Positions 15,480 through 24,035 of a DNA stretch of 64,000 bases are shown piece by piece (positions within the stretch are counted from its first letter, which is position 1; each line of letters starts with the position of its first letter). Below the pieces are notes generated by a model. It saw nothing but the letters and a program-made list of their open reading frames with translations. It did not search any database and was not told the DNA's origin. The stretch is from positions 372,001-436,000 of the forward strand of contig JBCHKQ010000001.1 in the NCBI GenBank assembly GCA_039023545.1, written 5' to 3'. The translations under genes and the position numbers were made by a program. The stretch is from Spirochaetia bacterium 38H-sp (GTDB lineage Bacteria > Spirochaetota > Spirochaetia > Winmispirales > Winmispiraceae).

Positions 15480-18446
15480 ATGATGGCAACGCAGAAGCTT
15501 ACTATATGTGGAAAAATAGATATCAATATAGATAAACAAGGGTTAAAAGCTACTATAAGCTTTACAAGAGGTAAAGATGGAGATCCTTTATGGGATTTGA
15601 AATCTTTAAAAGAATTACTCGAGAAAAAAGGAATTAAGGAAGGGTTTTCTGAACAAAGTCTTAGGATAGTTTTAAGAAAGCTTGCAGAAAGTAAAGACCA
15701 TGTTATAAGCCTTACTGTAGCAGAAGGTATATATCCGGAAAAACCAGTTCCAGAAACAGTGGAGTGGGAAAAACTGTCTCTTCCTGATGATATAAAAAAG
15801 GATGCAGAAAAAATCCTTGCTATGTCAGAACCTCCTGAGATATATAAAGAATATTTTGAGAAAAAAACAATAGAGAAAGAAATAGAAAAGAAGGGAGCAC
15901 TTCCCTTTCTTCCTGCAAAAAAGGAAAAACAGAAGGTAACGGAAAAAATAGCAAAAAGAGAAAAGATTTATATAGATCCTACAGTATTACAGGTTTTTTT
16001 TGTAGAAAAAGGTACATATCTTGGGAGAGTCCTTGCTCCCGTGTCTGGTCTTGAAGGTAGAAATATATTCGGAGAGGTTATACCTCCTCTTGTTTTAGAA
16101 GATACGGGATTTTATGCCGGAAATGGAGTGAAGAGAGAAAAAACAGATCTTAAGGCAGAAGAAACAGGAATCCTGAGGATAGGGAAAAATTGGGTGGATA
16201 TTATTCCTTTTCGGCCTCATATATGGGAAGTAAGCCTTTCTCAAGATAAGGCCACCTGTTTGCTTTCTCTTATCCCTGGTTCAGAGCTTGCTCAGTTTCC
16301 TTCTGTAGAAAAAATAATAGAAAAAGCAAATGAGTTGGAGTTTCCTCAAGAAAGGCTTTTACCTCAAGAGGAAATACAGGAGATAATACGCTTTGCTCTG
16401 TCAAAAGGTGAAGAACTAAAAAATGTTCCCATAAGCGGAGATAGCGATGCTTTCTTTAAGATAAATATATCTAAAGACAGATTACTTGCAACCTTGACTC
16501 TTCATAAAGGTACAGGGAGAGGAAGAAGTCTTAATCTAAAGGAAGTAGGTAGAGCAATAAAGGAAAGCGGATTAAAGGGACTGGACTACAAAAAAATTAA
16601 TCAGGATATTCTTGATTTTTATAACAGCAAAGAAGTAGAGCTCAGAGACTATGTGCTTGCAAAAGGAAAAGCACCTAAGAAAGGTTCTCCCAGAAGCTTG
16701 GAGCCTTCTGTAAGGTATTTACCTGCTGAGGAAATAAGAAAAATAATAGAATCGGTTAAAAATACACCGGAAGCATACAAAGGTATCAATTCCATAACAG
16801 AGTTTTCTATAAACGAAGTGGAAAAAATGGCAATAGTAGAAGAAGAACAGCCTATTTTTCTCATAAGTCCTGCGATGCCGGGAGAACCCGGTATAGATGT
16901 TTTTGGCGAAAAGATAGAAGGACTTCCTGGAGATGCTCCTCCTTTAAAAACACTTGAGAACATAGAGGAAAAGGGAAATCTTCTTATTTCGAGTATTCAT
17001 GGTATTCTGGAAGAGGGAGAAAAAGAAGGGGTTTTATATCTCAGAGTAAGGCCTCATAGTGATGGCAAGATTATAATAGAGACCAGCCCTGATGATATGG
17101 AGGCTTATATCTCTCTTGAGGAAGGGACAGGTACAGGTAGAAAACTTTCTCTTGAGGATATAAAAAAAGCTTTAAAAGAAGAGGGGATAATAAAGGGGAT
17201 TGATGAAGAAGCAATAAAGAATGCACTTGATGAAGCAAAGCAAAATGGAAAAACAGGGAGAATCCTAATAGCAAAGGGCAAAGAACCCGTAGCTGGAGGA
17301 GAAAAAAAACTGGAATTCATGGTTTCTCTTGCTTCCGGAAAGAAGTATAGAGAAACAGAGGATGGCAGGATAAATTTCAAAGAGCATGATACGCAAACGC
17401 GTATAGAAAACGGACAGACTATAGCAAAGATCCTTCCTCCTGCGGTAAAGGAGGAAGAAGGTTGGGATATTAGGGGCAGGGTTAGAAAACCCATAAAAAC
17501 AGAAAAGCCGTTTGAATTGGAAATAGGTGAAGGAATAAAAGAAGAAAAACAGCAGGATGGCAGTGTTTTGCTAATTGCCGAGACAGACGGAATTCTGTTT
17601 TATAATAAGAAAAAGATTGCTGTACTTGTGTCTAGGGTTATAAAGGGCGATATAGACATTTCTACAGGTAATCTTAAGTTTACAGGTGATATAAAAATAA
17701 CAGGTTCTGTAAGAACAGGTTTTTATGTTATGACAACCGGCAGCATAAGTGTTGGAGAAGGGGTAGAGGCTGCTCTACTTTCTGCTGGTTCTAATATTGT
17801 GATAAAGCAGGGTATAAAAGGAGCAAGGAAGGGAACTCTTAGAGCAAAGGGAAGTATAAGTGCGAGGTTTGCAGAGTATGCACATCTTCTCGCCGTGGAG
17901 AATATAATCCTCAGTAATTTTTGTATGGGTTCTCTTGTAAAATCCAATGGAAAGCTTGTTGTCGGTCCGGAAAAGGGAAAAATACTTGGAGGCAAGATAA
18001 AGGCACGTATGGGAATAGAAACAGGTGACCTTGGTTCTGCCAATGGGATAAGAACAGAAATTTTTTTTGGGCAGGATTATCTCATAGAAGATCAGATAGA
18101 AGTGGAAGAGGGTGAGATAGCTAAGCTCAAACAAAAAATAGTAAAACTTGATGCGGAGATGGAACGTCTTTCTAGAAATGGACATAGCAATAAGGTTAAG
18201 GAGCTACATTCTGTAAAGTTTAAAATGCTCAAGATGATGGAAAAACGTTCTTACAGATTGTTTACTTTGCGAGAAAAATTTGAGCAGCATTTTGATTCTG
18301 AGATTATAGTATACGGGACGATTTATCCCGGTGTTGTTATAGAAACACATGGACGTATCCATGAGATAAGAAAACCACAGAAAAATGTCAAGGTTAAGTT
18401 TGATTCTCGTTCTGGCAGAATAGAGCTGGAACCTTTAAAAAAATAA
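15480..18446 (+). CDS. Very long FapA/DUF342 family protein
   Basis: 988 residues, well above the 450-700 usual for FapA-type proteins. At least three copies of the FapA N-terminal module can be seen. Each has a GTGxGRxLxL start, a GIKEG/GLKGLD/GIIKGID turn and a closing AKGKxP (around residues 25-110, 330-400 and 545-605). Each is separated by a segment ending in a FGExI- or RGRVRKP-type loop. The C-terminal third (about 740-890) is a glycine-rich beta-helix (GDIDISTGNLKFTGDIKITG), then a coiled coil (895-950) and a small beta domain. FapA proteins are linked to flagellar assembly or polar positioning in some bacteria. The gene follows the MinD-like ATPase by 10 bp and precedes lgt by 17 bp. 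ATG 15483 is an equivalent start. Confidence 0.85.
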   Translation: MMATQKLTICGKIDINIDKQGLKATISFTRGKDGDPLWDLKSLKELLEKKGIKEGFSEQSLRIVLRKLAESKDHVISLTVAEGIYPEKPVPETVEWEKLSLPDDIKKDAEKILAMSEPPEIYKEYFEKKTIEKEIEKKGALPFLPAKKEKQKVTEKIAKREKIYIDPTVLQVFFVEKGTYLGRVLAPVSGLEGRNIFGEVIPPLVLEDTGFYAGNGVKREKTDLKAEETGILRIGKNWVDIIPFRPHIWEVSLSQDKATCLLSLIPGSELAQFPSVEKIIEKANELEFPQERLLPQEEIQEIIRFALSKGEELKNVPISGDSDAFFKINISKDRLLATLTLHKGTGRGRSLNLKEVGRAIKESGLKGLDYKKINQDILDFYNSKEVELRDYVLAKGKAPKKGSPRSLEPSVRYLPAEEIRKIIESVKNTPEAYKGINSITEFSINEVEKMAIVEEEQPIFLISPAMPGEPGIDVFGEKIEGLPGDAPPLKTLENIEEKGNLLISSIHGILEEGEKEGVLYLRVRPHSDGKIIIETSPDDMEAYISLEEGTGTGRKLSLEDIKKALKEEGIIKGIDEEAIKNALDEAKQNGKTGRILIAKGKEPVAGGEKKLEFMVSLASGKKYRETEDGRINFKEHDTQTRIENGQTIAKILPPAVKEEEGWDIRGRVRKPIKTEKPFELEIGEGIKEEKQQDGSVLLIAETDGILFYNKKKIAVLVSRVIKGDIDISTGNLKFTGDIKITGSVRTGFYVMTTGSISVGEGVEAALLSAGSNIVIKQGIKGARKGTLRAKGSISARFAEYAHLLAVENIILSNFCMGSLVKSNGKLVVGPEKGKILGGKIKARMGIETGDLGSANGIRTEIFFGQDYLIEDQIEVEEGEIAKLKQKIVKLDAEMERLSRNGHSNKVKELHSVKFKMLKMMEKRSYRLFTLREKFEQHFDSEIIVYGTIYPGVVIETHGRIHEIRKPQKNVKVKFDSRSGRIELEPLKK

Positions 18447-18463
18447 AAATAATAGGAGAATTT

Positions 18464-19423
18464 ATGGCATATTTATATTATCCTTCTTGGCTTAAGCCAT
18501 ATATTATACCCCAGCTCCCTTTTTTGCGATGGTATGGTCTTATGTATGCTGTGGCTTTTGGTATTGCATATTATCTTACGCGCTATCAAGTAAGGACTTT
18601 AAGATTGGAAGAAGATGCGGATGACCTCATAGACTTTTTTTTCTGGAGTATAATCGGGTTGCTGGTTGGTGCGCGTCTTTTTTCCACTCTGATTTACGAT
18701 ACAAGCGGTCTTTATTGGAAAAAACCGTGGCTTATTTTTTGGCCTTTTGACGAGGATTGGAATTATACTGGCCTTCAGGGAATGAGTTTTCATGGTGGTG
18801 TTGTAGGTGGTCTTACGGGAATGCTTTTTTACTGTTTTAAGAAAAAGAAGAATTTCCTGGAATACGCGGATATGCTTGCGGCCGCTATTCCGCTTGGTTA
18901 TACGTTTGGCCGGCTTGGTAATTTTATCAATGCCGAGCTTTACGGTAGGGTTACCACCATGCCTTGGGGTATGTTCTTTGATACTGCTACCCGCTTTCCT
19001 GCTAAAGAAGGGTGGGTACAAAGAGTTGCCGAAAAAGCAGGAATTATTCTTCCTCCCAATAATATGCTGGTAAATCTCCCCCGACATCCATCTCAGCTTT
19101 ATGAGGCGTTTTTTGAGGGTATTGTCTTGTGGCTTTTTATGTGGTTTGTGATACGTCCGCGCAAATCTTACAATGGCATGGTTATGTCTTGGTTTTTTAT
19201 CGGTTACGGCACGATTCGCTTTTTTTTGGAATATTTTCGGCAGCCAGACGAGAACCTCGGCTTTATAATAAAACTTGTTCCAGATAAGACTAACATCTAT
19301 CTATTTGAAACTTTTTTTAATTTTACCATGGGGCAGGTTCTTAATTTTCTTATGATTATAGCAGGTGTTGTGATTATGTTTGCACTTCGTAACAGGCATA
19401 GAAATAAGCTTTTAAGTCAATAG
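18464..19423 (+). CDS. lgt: Prolipoprotein diacylglyceryl transferase
   Basis: A 319-residue inner-membrane enzyme that transfers diacylglyceryl from phosphatidylglycerol to the lipobox cysteine, the first step of lipoprotein maturation. Seven hydrophobic segments are visible. The family motifs are present: the HGG motif (MSFHGGVVGG), the Lgt signature GRLGNFINAELYGR with essential Asn/Glu/Arg, and RHPSQLYEAFFEG. The start is preceded by AGGAG. It closes the plus-strand cluster that begins at 13932, and a double-hairpin repeat follows directly at its stop. Lipoprotein-type signals at 52779 and 57357 supply likely substrates. Confidence 0.96.
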   Translation: MAYLYYPSWLKPYIIPQLPFLRWYGLMYAVAFGIAYYLTRYQVRTLRLEEDADDLIDFFFWSIIGLLVGARLFSTLIYDTSGLYWKKPWLIFWPFDEDWNYTGLQGMSFHGGVVGGLTGMLFYCFKKKKNFLEYADMLAAAIPLGYTFGRLGNFINAELYGRVTTMPWGMFFDTATRFPAKEGWVQRVAEKAGIILPPNNMLVNLPRHPSQLYEAFFEGIVLWLFMWFVIRPRKSYNGMVMSWFFIGYGTIRFFLEYFRQPDENLGFIIKLVPDKTNIYLFETFFNFTMGQVLNFLMIIAGVVIMFALRNRHRNKLLSQ

Positions 19424-19506
19424 ACCGAACGGCAACAAGCTTTGCCTTGTTGCCTTTTTTGTTTGCAAAAAAGGGGAACCTGGCAGAGCCGGGGTCCCCG
19501 TTCGGT
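19424..19506. repeat. ACCGAACG repeat, compact two-hairpin form acting as bidirectional terminator
   Basis: ACCGAACGG (19424-19432) and CCGTTCGGT (19498-19506) bound an 83-bp element. Hairpin 1 (9-bp stem, 19431-19454) is followed by six T. Hairpin 2 (19473-19499, GGGGA...TCCCC with an inner CC-GGC stem) is preceded by six A. The layout therefore makes a terminator on each strand between convergent lgt and the glycosyltransferase. The element begins on the base after the lgt stop codon. Confidence 0.85.
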
Positions 19507-19512
19507 ATAAAA

Positions 19513-20907
19513 TTATACAGAATAAAGACGTTTTGCTTTTTTTAGGCGTTTTCTTGATGCTCGGATTTCGTCGTCATAGTTTTCTATGACTTGTCTCAAC
19601 TTTTCTTTTAATGTGTTATAGCCAAATTCTTTCTTAGCTATTCTAAAGTTTTGCTCTATGATTTCTTGTTTTTCACTGGGGTGAGTTAGAATGTGGTGTA
19701 TTTCTTCCAGTATATGTTCTGGTATTACCAGATGGCCGTCATCGTCATATATGTTTCTTATTTCTATGTTATTAAGCCCGGGAACTTTTATGTCTGTCTT
19801 GTAGACAAGGTATGTAGTGGTTACTACCGGAACTTTTGCGGCCAGTGCCTCAAGGAGGGCATTGCCAAAGCCTTCCCAAACCGGCAGATAGGTAACGAGG
19901 TCGGCATGAACCAGAACGTCACGGTTGGTATATATTTTTTTCCCATCTCTGTTTGTGCTGCGTGTTGCTCCTACCCTGTCAGATATAAGGTGTAGTTTTA
20001 CATTGTTTTTTTCTGCTAATGCTCGGATTTGTGCTACGTAATCATCATCCGGCTCGTCTCCCTGGTATAGAGAGATTATATACTGCACTTTTTCTTGGTA
20101 CTTGGGGTATTTTTCTTGTAGTGCGGCTATTAGTCTGACCGAGTCTTCTATGCGTTTTCTTCTTACTATTCTTGTGGGCTGTACTATGAGTATGTCGTCT
20201 TCTTTAAAGCCAAGCTCTGTTCTAAAATCTGCATTGTAATCGTCTATAACTGGTGGGTTATCAAAGTCTTCACAGTTGGGGATTACATGTGGATGAACGC
20301 GTTTTATGGACGAAAGAATATGGGCTGCATAGCTCGATATTACCGCATGTTCCAGTCCTATATCAGAGGGAGGCATTATATTGTTGAGGAGATTTTCTAT
20401 CTTGTTATTGCTAAATCGGCTTCTTTCCCACCAGAAATCATGGTGATGAAAAATTGTAGCAAGCCTTTTTGAGGTTGCAACGTGATGAGTTGCAATTCCT
20501 CCCAGTAGAGTCATTGGCATTGCATTTGTATTTTCGGCTATGATTACGTCTATATCATATTGTTTTACAACATCATAAAGCTGTTCTCCAAGCTCAAGAC
20601 CTTCTCTCATGCATTCTTCTATATAGTTTTTTAATTTTTGTTCTGTTATGTACACGGGGATTTTATTGAGATAGGGGAAGAATATTTTTTCATAATGTCT
20701 TTGAGCAGGCGAGTCAAATCTGAGAGCAGGCATGGTAACCTGTTGATCCTTTTTTACACCTGGTACAGGGTCTCTGTATTTTCCTGCTATCGTAACTATC
20801 TCATGTCCCATTGATTTTAGAGCAGATATCCATTTTTCTACTTCCAGGGATACTCCGTCAACATCACCCAGTTTTCCACTTATAAAGGCTATTCTAAAAT
20901 TATCCAC
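19513..20907 (-). CDS. GT4-type glycosyltransferase
   Basis: A 464-residue GT-B retaining glycosyltransferase. The N-terminal domain starts with a glycine-rich loop (SGKLGDVDGVSLEVEKW) and an ATIFHHHDFWWER segment. The C-terminal domain has QPTRIVRRKRIEDS and the nucleotide-sugar E-x7-E motif in EGFGNALLEALAAKVPVV. The resemblance is to soluble family 4 enzymes making glycosides such as compatible solutes, but donor and acceptor cannot be read here. GTG 20907 was chosen because AGGAGG lies 5 bases upstream; an in-frame TTG eight codons earlier precedes that site. It is monocistronic and divergent from the flavodoxin gene. Confidence 0.85.
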   Translation of the reverse strand: MDNFRIAFISGKLGDVDGVSLEVEKWISALKSMGHEIVTIAGKYRDPVPGVKKDQQVTMPALRFDSPAQRHYEKIFFPYLNKIPVYITEQKLKNYIEECMREGLELGEQLYDVVKQYDIDVIIAENTNAMPMTLLGGIATHHVATSKRLATIFHHHDFWWERSRFSNNKIENLLNNIMPPSDIGLEHAVISSYAAHILSSIKRVHPHVIPNCEDFDNPPVIDDYNADFRTELGFKEDDILIVQPTRIVRRKRIEDSVRLIAALQEKYPKYQEKVQYIISLYQGDEPDDDYVAQIRALAEKNNVKLHLISDRVGATRSTNRDGKKIYTNRDVLVHADLVTYLPVWEGFGNALLEALAAKVPVVTTTYLVYKTDIKVPGLNNIEIRNIYDDDGHLVIPEHILEEIHHILTHPSEKQEIIEQNFRIAKKEFGYNTLKEKLRQVIENYDDEIRASRKRLKKAKRLYSV

Positions 20908-20984
20908 ATAATCCTCCTGATTTTGTGGCAAAAACTCAATTGTTAATTTATACTCAAAATATAATCTAATTTAAAGGAGTTCTT

Positions 20985-21461
20985 ATGAAGGTTTTGCTTG
21001 TTTATTATTCTCATACGGGCTCAGTAGAAAAGATAGCTTCTTTTATAAAAGGAAAATATTCCGTGGATACTCTTGAGATAGAACCTAAGAAAAAAATTCC
21101 TACTTCCGGTTTTTTTATGTTTATGCTGGGAGGTTACGAGGCCATATTTAAAAAAGCTCCTCCATTAAAAAACCCGGAAATAAATCCAGGAGATTATGAT
21201 CTCATTATTGTTGGTAGTCCAGTATGGGCTGGAAGAATTTCTTCTCCTGTTTATTCTTTTATAAAACGATATGGTTTTTCGGAGAAAAAGTGTGCTGTTT
21301 TTTGCTGCTATGCTGGCAATCCCGGTAACAGCCTGTCTGAGTTATCAGACTTATTGGAAGAGCGAGGTAACCATATTATAAGTATTGCTGGTTTTAAGCA
21401 AAAGGATTTGGAGACAGAGTTGGAAAAACGGGTATCGGAGTGGCTTGATTCTATTATGTGA
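20985..21461 (+). CDS. Flavodoxin-family protein
   Basis: A 158-residue flavodoxin-like fold. The FMN phosphate loop is YYSHTGSVEKIA (residues 7-18). The second and third FMN loops are visible as VGSPVWAGRISSPV and CCYAGNPG. Proteins of this size with the PVWAG motif are usually NAD(P)H-quinone reductase or menaquinone-dependent flavodoxins rather than electron-carrier flavodoxins. AAAGGAG precedes the ATG. The next gene starts 1 bp after its stop, so the four genes from here to 25247 may form an operon. Confidence 0.88.
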   Translation: MKVLLVYYSHTGSVEKIASFIKGKYSVDTLEIEPKKKIPTSGFFMFMLGGYEAIFKKAPPLKNPEINPGDYDLIIVGSPVWAGRISSPVYSFIKRYGFSEKKCAVFCCYAGNPGNSLSELSDLLEERGNHIISIAGFKQKDLETELEKRVSEWLDSIM

Positions 21462-21462
21462 T

Positions 21463-22626
21463 ATGTCCGGATTTAAATTTGGCATACTTAGCAGTATAGC
21501 AAGGCTCATCGGTGACTTTTTTTATCTTGACATAGATAAAAAAGACTATTTGCAATCTATACAGCCTCCTCTTCTTATAATTTCAAACCATGTTTCCAAT
21601 TTTGATCCTGTTTTTATAAATCTTGCTTTTCCTGAGCTGATACGCTTTGTTGCATCTGATTCCATATTCAGAAGCTTTTTGCATAGAAAGATATTTTCTT
21701 TTCTCGATATTATTCCTATAACCAAGGGAATACCCGATGCAGGTACTTTGCGAGGGATTTTTGATGCTAAAAAAAACAGACGTTTTTCCGCTATTTTTGC
21801 AGAAGGACAAGCCAGTTGGGACGGTGTTAATCTCCCTCTTGCTTCCGGTACACTTAGGCTCATAATGGGATTAAAGCTTCCCATATTGGTTCTCAATATA
21901 GCGGGTGCTTTTCTTGCTGCCGGGAGATGGAGGAAGCAATCAGAACGGGGAGAGGTTACGATTATGCCGTCAGGTTATATAGATAGCAAAGAACTTGCAG
22001 CATATGATGAAAAGACATTGGGGGAGAAGCTGGAAGGTTTGCTTGCTCATGACGAGTGGGATTGGCAAAAAAGAAACAAAAAACTGTTAAGGGGAAAAAG
22101 AGCGGAATATATGGAAAGGTCTCTTTATCTTTGTCCAGTATGCTTTTCTGATTCTTCTCTTTTTTCTATAGGTCATGACCTTGTATGTAAAAAGTGTGGA
22201 ATGAAAGTGTTTATCAATCCTTATGGTTTTTTTGAGTCTTCACAGATTGATTTTAAAACCATGAGAGATTGGAATATTTGGCAAAAGACGTTTCTTATTG
22301 AGTTTCTTAGAGAACGCTATAAGGAAAATAAATCTCTTCTTTCTCCCGAAAATTGTACTGTTTCTTACGGCCCCATAAGGCATGTTTCTGCCTTTACTTA
22401 TAAAGCTGTGCTTTCTCTAAAAAACGATGCTCTGGTTATGACCTCCAGTGAAAGTTCTCAGTTTTTTATGCTTAAAAACATAAGAGGTCTTAATATACAA
22501 AAAAATGAACGTATGGAGTTTATCCATAACAATACTCTTTATCGTATAAGTTTTTGGAATAAAAGAGTATCGGCGTTAAAATGGGTTGATGCAATATCAA
22601 CATTATCCAACAGGAGTTTTTTATGA
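21463..22626 (+). CDS. PlsC-like 1-acylglycerol-3-phosphate acyltransferase with C-terminal zinc-ribbon extension
   Basis: 387 residues. Residues 15-220 are the lysophospholipid acyltransferase domain: NHVSNFDP is the catalytic NHx4D motif, FAEGQASWDG the substrate-phosphate motif and LPILVLNIAGA a later block. The rest is unusual. Two CxxC pairs (LCPVCFSD and VCKKCGMK, about residues 224-250) form a zinc ribbon, followed by about 125 residues without a known match. Its likely role is phospholipid synthesis or remodelling, with the extension perhaps binding a partner. The ATG at 21463 is just after the flavodoxin stop. It overlaps the next gene by 4 bp. Confidence 0.88.
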   Translation: MSGFKFGILSSIARLIGDFFYLDIDKKDYLQSIQPPLLIISNHVSNFDPVFINLAFPELIRFVASDSIFRSFLHRKIFSFLDIIPITKGIPDAGTLRGIFDAKKNRRFSAIFAEGQASWDGVNLPLASGTLRLIMGLKLPILVLNIAGAFLAAGRWRKQSERGEVTIMPSGYIDSKELAAYDEKTLGEKLEGLLAHDEWDWQKRNKKLLRGKRAEYMERSLYLCPVCFSDSSLFSIGHDLVCKKCGMKVFINPYGFFESSQIDFKTMRDWNIWQKTFLIEFLRERYKENKSLLSPENCTVSYGPIRHVSAFTYKAVLSLKNDALVMTSSESSQFFMLKNIRGLNIQKNERMEFIHNNTLYRISFWNKRVSALKWVDAISTLSNRSFL

Positions 22627-23999
22627 GTATTGATTGGACTTTTGCAATGGATATTGCTGTTCTGTCCCTTCTTTTATTGGGAGGGACTTTTTTGAAAAGG
22701 AAGGTCGGTTTTTTTAGAAAATTCCTTTTTCCCAATGCGATAATAGCAGGTTTTATAGGACTTTTACTTGGAAAGGATTTCCTGGGAATAATTGATATTC
22801 CAGAAGAAAGACTAGGAACTTATGTTTATCATCTTATGGCTGTTGGTTTTATTGCACTTGCCTTAAAAGAAAGAAAACAAGAGAGTATTCCCATAGTAGT
22901 AAAGACAGGTGCTTTTATTGTTTCTGGCTATCTTTTGCAAGGGATAATAGGTTTTGGATTGGGGCTTGCTTTACTATTCTTTATTCCCAATCTTTTTCCG
23001 CCATTTGGACTCTTGCTTCCTTTGGGGTTTGGGCAAGGGCCAGGGCAGGCTTTTTCAATAGGTTCCAGATGGGAAGCGCTTGGTTTTCCTCATGGAGGGA
23101 ATGTGGGACTTTCTATAGCTACTATAGGTTTTTTATGGGCGTGTTTTGGAGGGGTTTTCCTTCTTAATATTCTTTTTGGTAAAAAAAGAGATATCGATAG
23201 CAGCAAGGAAATGGTTTCCCAAACTGTTGTGGAATATGATTCTCCTGGAGATATTCCTCTTACGGAGTCCATAGACAGGCTGAGTATACAGATTGCCTTG
23301 ATTGGTTTTGTTTATCTCTTAACTTATCTTTTGTTAAAAGGTATAGAATCTTTGCTTGCTGGTGCTGGTTCCTTTGGCCATACGTTTGCCCAACTTTTAT
23401 GGGGTTTTCATTTTATAGTGGGCTCTCTTCTTGCAATTCTTTTGAGATTTGTTTTTGATATTTTAAAAAGAAAAAAAATCATGAAGAGAAATTATACTAA
23501 TAATTATCTTTTATCCAGGATTTCCGCAGGTGCCTTTGATTATATGATCACTGCCTCCATAGCTGCAATATCCATATCTGTACTAAAAGAATATCTTATT
23601 CCTGTTCTTGTTGTTACTACTGTTGGAGGAATTTTTACTTCGATTTTTGTTGTTTTTCTAGGAAGAAGGATTTACAAAGATTACTGGAGGGAAAACAGTG
23701 TGGCTGTATACGGCAACATAACTGGTACAATATCAACCGGATTGGGGCTCATAAGAGAGATAGATCCTCTTTTTAAATCACATGCAGCTGAGAATCTAGT
23801 ATTTGGAAGTGGTGCCGGACTCATCTTGGGGCTTCCTTTGCTTGTAGTCTTGAGTCTTCCTGTATATGGTTACGTAAACAATGCTCCAATTTATTATGTA
23901 ATAACAATGATAATACTGATATCGTATTTCCTTCTTTTATTAGGCTTTTTGCTTTTTTCTTCTACAAAGAATAAAAAGCTTGTTAAAAAAAGTCTTTAG
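22623..23999 (+). CDS. gltS: Sodium/glutamate symporter (GltS/ESS) family transporter
   Basis: 458 residues with about 12 hydrophobic segments arranged in two halves. Typical ESS features are the FPNAIIAGFIGLLLG segment after the first helix, the glycine-rich LPLGFGQGPGQAFSIG pore loop in the first half and GNITGTISTGLGLIREIDP in the second. The family imports glutamate with Na+, but some members carry other organic acids. It overlaps the acyltransferase by 4 bp, with AGGAG inside that gene. A GAF/HD-GYP gene follows 36 bp later. Confidence 0.88.
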   Translation: MSIDWTFAMDIAVLSLLLLGGTFLKRKVGFFRKFLFPNAIIAGFIGLLLGKDFLGIIDIPEERLGTYVYHLMAVGFIALALKERKQESIPIVVKTGAFIVSGYLLQGIIGFGLGLALLFFIPNLFPPFGLLLPLGFGQGPGQAFSIGSRWEALGFPHGGNVGLSIATIGFLWACFGGVFLLNILFGKKRDIDSSKEMVSQTVVEYDSPGDIPLTESIDRLSIQIALIGFVYLLTYLLLKGIESLLAGAGSFGHTFAQLLWGFHFIVGSLLAILLRFVFDILKRKKIMKRNYTNNYLLSRISAGAFDYMITASIAAISISVLKEYLIPVLVVTTVGGIFTSIFVVFLGRRIYKDYWRENSVAVYGNITGTISTGLGLIREIDPLFKSHAAENLVFGSGAGLILGLPLLVVLSLPVYGYVNNAPIYYVITMIILISYFLLLLGFLLFSSTKNKKLVKKSL

Positions 24000-24035
24000 T
24001 CTGATAATAGATATATAAAGATTTTGGAAAGAGGT

